From NCBI GenBank assembly GCA_013397935.1, contig VZRN01003245.1, forward strand, positions 124,001 to 188,000: a stretch of DNA of 64,000 nucleotides. The letters run 5' to 3'. The notes under the pieces were generated by a model, which was given only the letters and a program-made list of their open reading frames with translations, was not told the DNA's origin and searched no databases. The position numbers were made by a program, and so were the translations under genes. Below are positions 1 to 12,123 of the stretch, piece by piece. Origin of the DNA: Dasyornis broadbenti. Lineage: Eukaryota; Chordata; Aves; Passeriformes; Dasyornithidae. Every line of letters starts with the position of its first letter. Position 1 is the first letter of the stretch.

Positions 1-681
1 GATTGTACCTTCTTAGAGGTCAGCAACGCAAGATTTGTTCCTGTACATATAAGGAATTCATTCAGGGTATGTGAATTATGGTTTGGAAAATCATGTAATG
101 ATACTGTGCCCTTTCTTCAAAAAATCATATCAGATGTGGTAAACAACTGCTTTCTTCACTTGTAAATTTTGTCCTGCAGAACAATAGTCATGGGTTGTAA
201 TGGATGATACAGCTTTAAATGTTCATGCCCTTTGTCAAACCTTCTTAAGAGTAAAATAAAAGGCCATGGGACTTCACTTCTTGTGAATGGAATGATTCTT
301 AGCTTCTCCCCGCCAGTATCCACACTGAAAGTTCCAGTGCACGGTTCTTGACAGTAAAAGGAATCAAGTGAGACCAAGTGTTTAAGAAAAACAACCTCTA
401 AAGATGCTGTCTGATACTAAGCTAATACATAATTTGGTGTTTCCTCAGTGCAGCTTCAGGCACTTTTGTGTCTATCAATACCATCAGCTGTGTAAAACCA
501 TAAATGAAACTATGTGAAGCATATAAAACTATATGAAGCATTTAGCACTGTAGCTCTGAAAAACAGCTGTACTTCATTCACAACAACTAGCATAGCATGT
601 CCTTGAGAAAACTGGGAGTCAGGCAGTTTATTACTGTTTTCTAGTAATGCTGTTTTAATTGGCAGCCATATTTTGAAAGGC

Positions 682-743
682 TTTTTTTTTTTTTTTTTTT
701 TTTTTGGGGTTTTTTTTTCACCTTTTTTTTTTTTTTTTTTTTT
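682..743. repeat. Paired poly-T tracts
   Basis: T24, GGGG, T9, CACC, T21. This is a low-complexity tract, possibly the tail of an old minus-strand retroposed sequence, although no recognisable body adjoins it. Confidence 0.9.
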
Positions 744-2216
744 GAGGGGATTGTTTGTACACTTTCTTTTTAATACTTTGTCTAGTGGTTATGCAAAGAA
801 TAAGATTTCCAAGTAGGCAATCCACAGCTTGTTTATTCTCATACGTGAAAACACTTTGCCACTTACAGTTTTGTACTGTCTCCTTGCTGTGCTATTTTGA
901 TCAGTTATTAGAGAAACCAAGTATTTTCTCCCTAGAGCTCTAAGAGCTCAGTCTCAACTTTTGCAATGCCCTCTTTTCACTGAGAGTGCCATACTTTTGT
1001 TCCAGAACCAGCCCACTGAGCACCTGAAAACTTAATTTAGAGATGCACAATGGCATTAGTTAAAACATTTCCTGTGTGTTATATAAGTAAAACCATGAAA
1101 GAGGAAAAAAAAAGACATCTGAGGAATGTAAGTTACTGAAGTACAACAGAATCAATTGCATTCTACTTTGCTGTAACTAAAGAAGTGGCTTGCAGGGTCA
1201 TTCAACTGCTAACTAAAGGAAGGAGAATCTATTGCACTTACTGATAGCTGTTCACTGAAATTCACTTTTTTTTTCCCTTCTGAAAACATTATTATGATCT
1301 GTAACAGGGCGTAAATGTGAAGTATCTCAAGTACGTTTTGGTGTGATCACACATCTTTCAGTATGAAAGAAAGTAAGAAGCCTGTCAACTGAAAACGGCT
1401 TGGAGATCATCCCCATGGATCTATTTGCACTTAACCTTAGACTAATATTTGTATTTTTTTCTTGAAGCATGAGTTCTGAAAATAAAAGGCAAAGATCTTA
1501 CAAACAAAGCACTTCCAGACACTGGAGATCAGTCTGAAGATCCTGTTATTTAATACAACTCTGCCTTACATATGTAGATGACAATAAAATATTTTTTATG
1601 ATGTGTGTTTTGTGTCACAGCAGGGCAGACTGGCCAATGTGGTTATGCTTTCATTGGCTCAGAACTTCTGCAAGATTCTGTTTGACACCAAGTCTAAAAC
1701 AGTGTTAGAGAAGCAGTGCATTTAAAGGGAAGTGTCAGAATGTAGTGGTACTAACATCTGATGGTATGAAAGTTTTTGTTAAGAAAAGGGAAAAATTAAT
1801 TTTGGGGGAGGAAAGGACAATATTGCTTAACAATAAAACAAACCATAGCTCCTCTGCTTTTTAATATTCATAAGAATTTTTTACCCTCAAATGATGCAAG
1901 ATGCCTTTGGAAAATGCAAGAGTCATGGCAGACCACAAAATTTAGCAAGATTTTCCTATCTGCAATATGCTATGGCAATCTGCCCTCAGAAGTCTAATTA
2001 TGTCTTTCAAAAGACTTGTGTGATTATGCAAGCTGCATACAATTTATTCTTAATTCTTTTTCTTCAGGGTAATAATGCTGATACTTGAAGAAAATTCTTG
2101 CTATAAAATCAAATGGAAAAGCATTTAAACAGTCAAAACACTACTGTGGATATCAAACGTGCAATACACCATGTTTTCCAGGACAGCATATTGCCTAGAC
2201 TAACCACCCAGTGATT

Positions 2217-2246
2217 AGTTTGTTGACTCTCAGTTTGTTGACTGAG
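2217..2246. repeat. Two-copy 15-bp tandem repeat
   Basis: Two adjacent copies of AGTTTGTTGACT plus three variable bases. Confidence 0.85.
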
Positions 2247-5200
2247 ACACCATTGTCCTGATTCAGACCAATTTACAAAATGGAAACACAGTTTCTACAT
2301 CCAGGCCATTTGGTCAGAATGTGTCACAGGTAGCACTTTGTTATGATGAACGCGGATCATTACACAGCTCCTGAAATCCCTGTTTATATCACCACTCGAG
2401 GCTTACTCCCCTTTGCTATTTCATGCAATAAAAATCTTTTCTATGCATCTGCCAAACCACCAATCCAAGGCCCTGCAGCAGTTAAAAGCTTGTTTTGCAG
2501 GCTTATGTGCAGTCCATGCAGGAGGGGTAGGGAATGTTGATGGTACCAGCAAGTCCTTGTGTCATCCAGTGTGAGTAACTTTGGAAAGTGAATGCTGTAG
2601 CTAGCTCATGCTCCCTTATGTCATCATGCCTCTTAAAAGTAATATTACATGTTAAGAGTATTGAGAAATAGTGAAATTTAATGTGCTGTCTCAAAGTTCT
2701 AATTGACCTCAACCTTTTTGATCACACAAGTAAACATTGTATGTATTGGAAAACATGTGAAACTTTACCTTGTTTTCTACCTGCTAGCTTCAAAATGTAA
2801 AGGCAAAATATTAGTCTTCACAGAAATTACAGAAAGGCCAATACCATTCAGTTTAAAACTTATTATATGTCTCATTTGAAAGATTACTGTTTTTCCATGA
2901 ATTTCAAAACAAAATATATCTGCTTCTAAAAGAATTACTGCTTGAAATAAAATATTTAGTGCCAGAAATGTTTAGCTTGATGTCCTTATGCAGAGAATGA
3001 TGAATGCAAATTACATTGTAAAAAGTCTAGAAACCTTATAGTATTGAGACTAAAAGGATTTTTTAGAGGGGCATACCTAAATTTAAAAATTGCTCATTTC
3101 ATGTAATTTGAAAATGAGCATAATATGAAAACAAATGGTGCGTATTTATTTATTTATTAAGGCTTCTGACAGTTGAGTTTCATAAAAACAGAGAAGCTAA
3201 AATCCCTTTTAAAAAGTGCAAAGTCCAACAGTCAAATAAAGAATTATATACAAAACAGATTAATGGGAAACGGGACATGGGAAGCATGGAGGATACTATG
3301 AATGTAAATATTTGTAGGTGGGTAGACATTATGCATCTACTAATTCACACCTGTGATGTCACCTTTGAAGCAAAATCATTTAATCAAAAAGGATTTCAGC
3401 ATCAGGAAGCGATGACTTCAGTTTTCAGAAATGTGTTTAAATGATGAATTGTTTGGGCCACTGGCTTGTTTTATATCCATGTATTTTATTGAGCTGAGTA
3501 AAATCTCAATGCCAAAAAAATCCAAATTTTCTGCCTCCTTTCACTTTTCCTAAAAGTGTTGAAAGTCATAATAATGATGGTATTTATTAAAATACTTTGC
3601 TAATTCTGGTAAGTAATTCTGGTAATCTGATTTCTGTGGTCTCCTGTAGGATGTGCAAGAGCTAATTCTGTCCTGTTATTCTGATTGCACTACTGAACTA
3701 TCAGAGAGATGCTCTAGAAAAGCAGCCAGCACTCTCCATGTTATCCCATGCTGCCCCATCAGCAACAAGGGAGAATGTAGTAGCATCAAAAGAGGTAAGG
3801 TAAAAGGTGGCTTTCTGACAGGTGATACAGCTGGTAGTTCGTTCAAACCACTAGAAAGTAAATGATAGTTCATAGGCAATTTATCAAAGTGCTTGAGCAG
3901 TCAAAACACCTGAGTGTTGAAAATTTAAATCACAGGTGATCATAGCTCCTTGGCACAGTCCTCAGGTCTTCATTTGGGCGTGGAACACAACTTTTGGGGA
4001 AAATATTGTGGTCACACTCAAAGTCTCTGTGCTTTGCTAAAGAAAGCAAAGTAACAGCTCCTAGTGTTTTGTGCTGTGCATCAAGAGTAAGAAAACCATC
4101 CCTCTGACTATGTTTTAAAATTATTTTAGCTCAGTCTTGCACCTTTTTCAAGTAGGAATTTTGTACCTTATTAGAGGAATGACTCTGACACATTTTAAGA
4201 CTTTGCCAAAGAAATCTTGGGTATTGCTGCTTTCTTTTGGTAAAGTATCTTTCTGTTTGGTAATTCATATGTGAATAGACCATTATACTTGAAGAGAAAC
4301 ACTTTCCAGGCTGATTTTTTAAAAATGAAGTATTTGTAGTGGGTTACAAGCTTTTTTTCACTACCCCTTTCTTCTGTAAGCACTTCATCTCTTAATTGTA
4401 ACAGATTTTCTGTTCCTGACAATAACTTTTCATGACAGTAAAATATTATTTTGGATCTCAAAAAAAAAACCCCATAAAATATAATCTCTCTTCACAAAAG
4501 CCTTGAATTCTGAAGGTTAGCTTCAATTTTTGAAAACCAAAGAGTCCCTTATCCCATGTCTGAATATTGAGGAATAGTGCTACAAAGCTCATGTGCCAAC
4601 TATTTGTATTATAGAACGCAAAGCAGCATCTGTGGAGTCAGGGCACGAGCAGGCTCCTCTCCCTGCCTGCCAGCGAGCTTGGCACTGCAGCTGTGCCAGC
4701 ACAGAGGGATATTTGTGTGCTAAATCTAAACCTGCTGTAGGATACATTCCCTGCCCTTCCAGGATCACAGCTGGCTTTCAGGGCAATCTACAGCCACTAT
4801 AATATAGTATACCCAGGATGTCTGGCAAAATCTCTGGGTTGTCCTTCAATGCTTTCTTTTTTTCACATTTGTTTGCCTGTGTAGAGCACAACTTCAGAGC
4901 CCTTAAGACTTAGACATCTGAGAACATTCTGCTAGTCTATTTGGATTCTTTTCCAGAAACACTTTATGTTTATCACTCCTCTTTAAACTAAGTTATCAAC
5001 ATGGTAATTGATGAGATTTCCATTTTTCTGGATAAGGCAACTGAGTTGGAAAAGCCACACCATCTTGTATTCACTCTGGGAAATCAAAAATAAGAGAAAA
5101 ATGAAAGCAAAATAGTAGCTTTTCTCTCTCTCTCTGCTTCAACATATATAGTGATTGAGGTGCCTTGTATCTGACTGAGACCCCAGACCTGATCTTCTGA

Positions 5201-5589
5201 GCCACCTCCATCTGCAGAGGTCACCCGCTTCGGACTGCAAGTGACCAAAGGAAAGCATTTGCCAAGAACTTCTCCTGGTTCCAGAACAAGGGGGACAGGG
5301 TGGCATCACGGCAAGTCCTTACATCAGACTGGCTGGGCAGGGTGAGGTAATGTTTTACTCATGTGCAGCTTAGTGTCCAGTTTCCCAAAGTGGCCAGCAG
5401 CAGCTGGTAGTTAGGGAAAGAATAGAGAAGATGTCAAGTATGAAAAGACACTTTGCTGATACTTCCTCTGTGCTTTAGGCAGTCTGTGGCATAAGGATTT
5501 TCAGAAACCACAGTTTGTATTTGCATTCTTTTGCTTATTGGGTCTTGATGGACTTCCTATGAATTTTTCTACTTCTTTCTGAAATAGCT

Positions 5590-6440
5590 TTGCCATACAC
5601 AACATCCTGTGGCAATGAATTCTGTGATTCAATTATGTTACATAACAAAATGTTCCCTTTTTAAAAAATATTCATAGTAATTTCATTAGGTGCCCCTACT
5701 TCTCTTATCACAAGAAACAGTGAATAGTTTTTCTCTGATCTATTTTCAGCTAACCTACCTTATATTATTTTCTTTGCTTTCCTAGAAAGAAGCAGCTCAA
5801 CACCTTTGTTGCTTTTCTCATTACATTTTCTGAGTACATTGCATCTTTTTTTGAGACAGTGTGACCAGAAGTACAATCTATATTCATTAGAAGAATTTAA
5901 AGAGTAATTATATTTTTTTTAATAATTCATATTTATTTTGCATTTTTGATGTCTATTGACTGATATTTTCATATAGCTCTACTGGATGGTAATAGCTCAT
6001 GTGAAACTCATCACTATGTGTATATATAAACATAGTTATGCACTTAGAGGAAAACTTGTCTTTACTCTGCATTTATCAACAGTGAATTTCACCTGCTGTT
6101 TTGTTTATGTTTTGTATTATGAAACAATTTTAACTTTTTTCAACAGATTTTACTTTTCCACATAATTTTGTATCATCAGCAATCTCCATCACCTTCTTAT
6201 TCTCTTCTTAGCCTAATAATGCAGTAAGTTCAAAAGCATGCATCTCTGTTGGGCTGCATTGAGAATCTTCCTTTGTTGTGAAGTCTGGCTTCTCGCTTAC
6301 TGTACTTTAAAGGATATTAAATGATGAGCCATCTCATCCTACAACAACTTAATTTCCTTGGTGGGGGACTTTGTAAAAAGCTTCCTGAAAATATAAGTAC
6401 ACTGCTATCAACAGATTATTCTTATCCACATGATTATTGA
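5590..6440 (-). mobile_element. Ancient CR1-type LINE remnant with decayed reverse transcriptase
   Basis: Read on the minus strand this is a heavily mutated internal part of a sauropsid CR1 ORF2. Recognisable words on the + strand include gcatttatcaacagtgaat, ttttgtatcatcagcaa and, near 6350-6400, the antisense of a reverse-transcriptase block. That block reads VYLYFQEAFYKVPHQ on the minus strand, against the family pattern YLDF-x-KAFD-x-VPH. The catalytic Asp of YLD is replaced by Tyr, so the enzyme is dead. Similarity is patchy, with large gaps around 5900-6000. It is much older than the other CR1 copies here. Boundaries are approximate, and neither element end is clear. Confidence 0.75.
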
Positions 6441-6728
6441 CTCCTATAGAAAAACTATAGATTTGCCAACCAAGACATAAAAACATTTGTTGATTCTTTG
6501 CTGTTTTACTTATCCAGATGTTTTCCAATTTTATTATTGAAATTAAATTCCTTAATGAAGTCTTGAGTAACAGCAGAGGCCCTTTAATACCACAGAATCC
6601 ATCAAAAGTTTCTGTGCAAAAAAAGCCAAAACAAACCACTAAACCAAAAGTTACTGGGGATATAAAACAAGTCTAAAGTATTAAAAGGTTGTGGTGCTGG
6701 GTTTTTTTCAGAATTGCTTTAGTGATCC

Positions 6729-7335
6729 TGTCCTGGCTTCAGATGGGACAGAGCTCATTTTCTTCTTAGTAGCTGGTACAGTGCTATGTTTTGGATTCAG
6801 TATGAGAATAATGTTGATAACACACCAATGTTTTGGTTGTTGTTGAACAGTGCTTACTCTGAGTCAAGGACTTTTCAGTATCTCATGCTCCACCAGTGAG
6901 GAGGTGCAGAAAAGTTGGGAGGAACCACAGCCAGGGCAGCTGACCTGAACCAGCCAGAGGGATATTCCATACCACAGAATGTCATGCCAAGTGTATGAAT
7001 GCGGGGAGTTAGCTGGAAGGGGGCTGATCAGTGCTCAGGGATGGGCTGGGCATCAGTCATCAGGTGGTGAGCAATTGCATTGTGCATCATTTGTCTTTTT
7101 TGGGTTTCACATTCCTCTCTCCTTCTCCTTTTTATTACAATTAGTAGTAGTAGTGTCATTGCCATTATCATGATTATTATCATTTACTTTGTTTCAATTA
7201 TTACACTGTTCTTATCTCAATCCATGAGTTCTACTTTCTTTTCTTTCCTGACTCTCCATCCCATTGATGGAGGGGGAAAGGAAAAGTGTGAGAGGCGACC
7301 CTTTCCCTCCGGTGGTGTGAGGGCTGGTGCATGTG
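6729..7335 (+). mobile_element. Solo LTR of an avian endogenous retrovirus (probably ERVL/ERVK-like)
   Basis: The stretch starting TGTCCTGGCTTCAGATGGG, then agctggtacagtgctatg, ggattcagtatgagaata and atgttgataacacaccaatg, matches an LTR that I recognise as common in bird genomes. Further marks are ctcatgctccaccagtgag, a (TTA/TCA)-rich tract at about 7126-7190, and ttacactgttcttatctcaa followed by a G-rich 3' segment. It is a + strand orientation copy. No gag, pol or env sequence lies beside it, so it is a solo LTR left by recombination. The usual 3' end (an ACA terminus) is diverged, so the right boundary is approximate, and no clear target-site duplication was seen. I do not assign a family name. 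Confidence 0.75.
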
Positions 7336-10300
7336 CCTCAGGGATGGCAGAGACTGTCTCCACCAGTCAATCTGCTCCTCAGAGCCCCTGATACATTTTA
7401 ACCTTTCTACCCCTTTAGCTCTGCCACCAGGCTGAGTAGCTCATCCTCCTGGTCTCTTCCCACACAGGTGTCATCTCTCCTGCCATCCAATGCCAGTGCC
7501 AGGCTCTGGCACCCTCTGGTTACCCTGGTAACCTGAGACCTGGACAGATGCATGTTTTCATGGCAGCTCCAATTGTGGCAGCTCCAGAGCATGTCTGCTG
7601 CAGCAGCCTTGGAGTCTTCTTCAATAACATTGAGCTATGAGCCATAACCAAGGCAGGACTTCAACACCAGAGCAGCAGAAAGTCAAGACGAAAGCTCCAA
7701 TTCAAATAACTGAATTTTTCCTTTGTATTTAATATAAAAATAGGTCGAGGCTAGACAATAATTATTTATCCCTTCTCACTGAGGTTTGCTGACCTTACTG
7801 AGGTTCAGGATTAAACTTGTATACTCTATGTATTTCAACCTGGAAATAGCATAATTCATTAATATTACAACCTATAGTTGGAAGAAACAAGCTTTTTACT
7901 TCTAAAAAACACAACAGCCTGTTTCCTTGATGAGAAGCAGGTCACTAGTGCTTCACCCTTAACCACTGTCAATCAAACTACTTACCAATTCCGAGTCTGA
8001 AAAGAACAGTTTCTTTGGGATTTTGTACACAATATATGTTCACCATATTTCATCCTCAGATGAAATACAAGGAAAACAGTGAGACATGTGTTTAGTAATT
8101 TTAAATGAATCCTACAGAAGATCCCATCTAAAGAAATAGAAGGAGATTAAGACGAGGCAAGTAGGATCTGTAAAGCTATGTATGTACATAGGTTCTCAAT
8201 GGTGTTTACAGACTTGCAGCTAAATGCAGCTGAACACAATAGAGACAACATACTGCAAATCTTTTCAGGGGAAAATTGTAACAGTAATCAAAGACAAGAT
8301 AGTAAAATGTGAGAGAGGCAAAAGTTAAGATATGACATCTTAGGGGGAAAAACTACTGGATAAAGGATAAAGTTTCTTAATTCAGAGATAATACAATAAT
8401 GGACAGACTTCAAATGATTTAGCTAGCTGGAAGCAATGTGTTTGATTTTTGAGGATAAATTGTAGTAATTATCCCCAAAAGGACAGAGTGAGTAACCAAC
8501 CACAAGTTTTCTACATGATCTTATGGGAGCAAATGAATCAGGCACACGGTTGTGATGTGGTGCCAGTGGGGGAGGGGAGAGACACCAGATGTTCCTTAAG
8601 AAGCATGATTTAACAAGAAAGAAAAAGCAGAACTTCCTCCTAGTAAGATCAACATACTTCTTCTGGGTTTTCATTCAAAAGAAATTCAGAAATGTCCTGC
8701 ACAGATTTAGGTGGCTCAGGAAAAGGTATGTACAAAAGACTTTCATACACTTTACTTAAGGGAAACAACCACAAAAAAAAAACAGTAAGCAAAGACTGGA
8801 GCAGAATTCAGTCTTTTTTAAACTAATCCTTAATCCTAGAATGCACTGCCTAAGCAGGAGCAATTAAAACAGAAAATCAGTAATTCTTATTAGAATAATA
8901 AATTTGCACCCAAAAGGATCAGCTGTTGCCATTAGCCTTATTCTGGTCTATGATAAATTCTGATGATATTTTGGACCCATTTTTAAAATAAATATCCCTA
9001 TACTTTAGATGGCACTTCTACATAGAGCTGGCATTATGTGGCTGCTCATCAGCTGTTCTTAAGCCTGTGTTTTAGGGTGTCTGAGAAGAATAATGTTCAG
9101 GTGAATTGAAAGCAGCCTGTATCTTAGATATCTTCATGTCTAAAGGTTGCAATAGAAACATATAACCTAACTTAAAGCTGTAATGTTTTCTGAATTGGAA
9201 ACTGATCTGGTGCCAACAAAATATAATGGGAGTATGTGACAAGCAGTCAATTATTTCTTCAAACAGACAGAACCTGTTCTTTATATCACTTTGAAGACAT
9301 CATTACAATTAATAATGTTATTAACATATATATTACTATGAAGATTATTAATGTTATAACCCCCAAGAAGGACTGTGGACTTCTAAAGTATGTGGCTTTT
9401 CCTATAAATATGCGGAATACAGCTGGTCACAAGGTGGCAAGATATTGATCACAAAGCATTTTTCATGTTAATGCTCTGAATTAATGCTTTTGTTTGAAAT
9501 CTGAGTTGTGTTATGATTGCTTTGTCTTCAGAAATGGTATACAACCAGACCGAACTTTAAGAACTGTATCCTACCAGAGGAACATTCTATTTTATTATGA
9601 ACCAGTCAGTCAATGTAAAAAGTGAACTGGAATCTGGCTCTATTGTTTCTGAGCAAGTATGAGCAACCCCCTTACAGGAATACAGTGCATTAACAACTTG
9701 ATAAACATTTAGTAAGTGTTAAGGAAAAAATAGTTCCAGTTATACTGCAAAAAGGAAAAAAAAAAAAGGATTAAGTCAATACTGTTTGCTTATGATTCAA
9801 ATATCTGATGAATAATCAATTTTCTGAACACCTTTCATAGGCAATTATTTTTCATTTGCATAATTTATGCCTCTGTGGAGGATGAGATTAGCTAGTAAAT
9901 ACTACAGAATCATCAATTATACTGTCAGTGTTTTCCACATTCAGTTGCAAAACACAGGATGAAAGAAAAGAAATGTCAGTGAGTTGATGACACGAAGACA
10001 GGGAGACTTGTCTACTGAGAACTGACTCTGTTCAGCAAGTGCCATAACTAGTGAACCGCCTTGAACTGCATGGGAGTCTCTATGAACATGCATTCATGCC
10101 CCGCGGGGTCCAAATTCAATCTCATACAACTCCCTGAAAGAACAGAATGTTCTGTTTATAATAAGCTACTATTGACCAGATAAATATGAACTGAAGACCT
10201 GGAGGTCATTTCATGTTTATTTGATAAGGTAGTCTATATGTAGAGCTGTGTAATTGCAGCTGAAACTAAAGCTCTGCCATAAACATGGAAAAGTCCCCAT

Positions 10301-12103
10301 ATGATGTACATTTGTTCTCAAGGCCGTATTTGAAAACTTCCATGTTGATATCACTGATATTCTAACAAATGTTGACATGTTATTGTAGAAGGAATCATTT
10401 CAACATCCAAACAAGTATATTTTGGGAAAATAAGAAAAATATATATTTAGTCTTAGAATATACATTTTTGTAATGCTAATTCTTTCACTGTTTTTTGAAA
10501 AAAAAAAAAAAAGAAGAAAAGCATAAATAAAAGTTGGATAGTAACTATGATTCTATATTTTGCAGAGAAGATGGGTAACTGCAGGCAACAAAGTTTGTTA
10601 TTTACCCGAATCTCTGAAAATGTAGACCACATACAGCTGAAATTGGGTACTTCCAAAAGTGTCAAAAAATTGAGGCATGTTTTTGAAATCTGATAAAATT
10701 ATTTTGCAAGATGAGGTTAAGTGGAGTAAAATAACTTCAATCTATACTCACTTCTACTGGGTTTCATATGCATACTATGCATTCTTGTAACTATGCTATG
10801 TATGCCAGTACAGGACACCTGTGAATCAATTAACATTTTTCTGATATATATGTTACAGTAATGTCCCAGATTTGATTGTACATTTTATTTGCATGTTGTT
10901 TCTATCTTTACTGACTAAATTTAAATTATTGTATGAAGATTTTTGAAATCTGGCTAGAAAAACAAAAATTGCTTTCTCCTCAAAGGTGATAAACACTTGT
11001 TGGGCTGTCCTAAGTATAAATAGTCTCACTTGGATTAGATTAGATACCAACCAACCAAACAAATCCATAATATTTATGTATTCAACTTCTTGGTAAGAAG
11101 ACAAAATCACACAGTGAGTGTTACAGTACTTAGCTATTATGAAATTAAATTTATAGAGCAGTGCATGTTTTGATGCTTAAATGTATTGTAGGGGTCAGCT
11201 AAGATGCCCAAGGTCTAAATGTTCTCCTCAAGCTGGAGAAACCTCATATCTGGGTGTGGTACCTTTATTTTATATAGCTTTTTAAGAAATGAAAGACTTA
11301 TTGAGCCAGATTTGAAATACTAACACAGCAGGAGTTTGATTCAGTTTTCTATTGAGAAAACAACTCTCCTAAAAGAGATGCTGTTATGGCTTCCTGTCTT
11401 TTTCAGTGTTATTTCATGAGTAATTGTATACAAAAACCCTCCTTGAAATACTTGAAGTATCCCAGTCCAGAATCAAGGACTGCCAAATTCCCTTGTTGCC
11501 CATGTTTATTCTGTCTTGTTCCTTTCAGTGTGACATTTTCTGCTGAACAGTGAACAGCATCAGTGGTCAAGGTGGAGACTCGGCCCCATTTCATTTCAGT
11601 CTTACAGGAAGCTGGTTAGTAAAATCAGAATTATATCCCTACCTGCTGAAGCCTGAAATTCCAAGTTTGCCATTTCTGAAGCTAGTATGCAGATGGGAGT
11701 TTCTTTCTTGTTCAGTGCCTAATCAGAAAAGAGGATGTGGTACTGTGAAACCTTATGAATAGCCACACCTAGCCCACAGTTCTCTGTGAAGAACCTGCTT
11801 TAAACACAACCATTTACTTAGTGTCATCTACTGGTTATCTCTTTTCAGCTTCTCCCAAATTTATACTGACACGGAATTTCCCTTTGGAATAATTTGAACC
11901 TTTTTAATCACAAAAGTAGATCGGTGTAATTTTTTTTTTGCCTCTAGAACTACGTAATTCCATAGTTCATCATTCAAATTAGTTTGTTCCTAGGAAAATA
12001 GTCCTGAGAATGTGGGAGTTCTGCATGTCTGGGTTCTGGTCCCTCCTTAAGGGACTGCACGTGCATTCTGCATTGTGTTTAATTTTTACCGAAACAGCAT
12101 TGG

Positions 12104-12123
12104 AAACAGACTGCAGTCTGTTT
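12104..12123. repeat. Perfect 20-bp palindrome
   Basis: AAACAGACTG is followed at once by its exact reverse complement, with no loop. Confidence 0.95.

Larger units (their letters stand above)
1..5589. other. Non-coding stretch, no gene recognised
   Basis: AT-rich sequence with a poly-T pair and one small tandem repeat. Open frames are 60-90 codons at most and look random. A slightly GC-richer patch at about 5150-5350 (gagaccccagacctgatctt onward) with a few CpGs may be a decayed transposon, which I cannot name. The stretch could be intron of a long OXR1 isoform or intergenic. Confidence 0.7.

Noticed and set aside
682..743. Poly-T pair as the tail of a processed pseudogene
   Set aside because: No gene-like sequence or target duplication could be recognised on either side.
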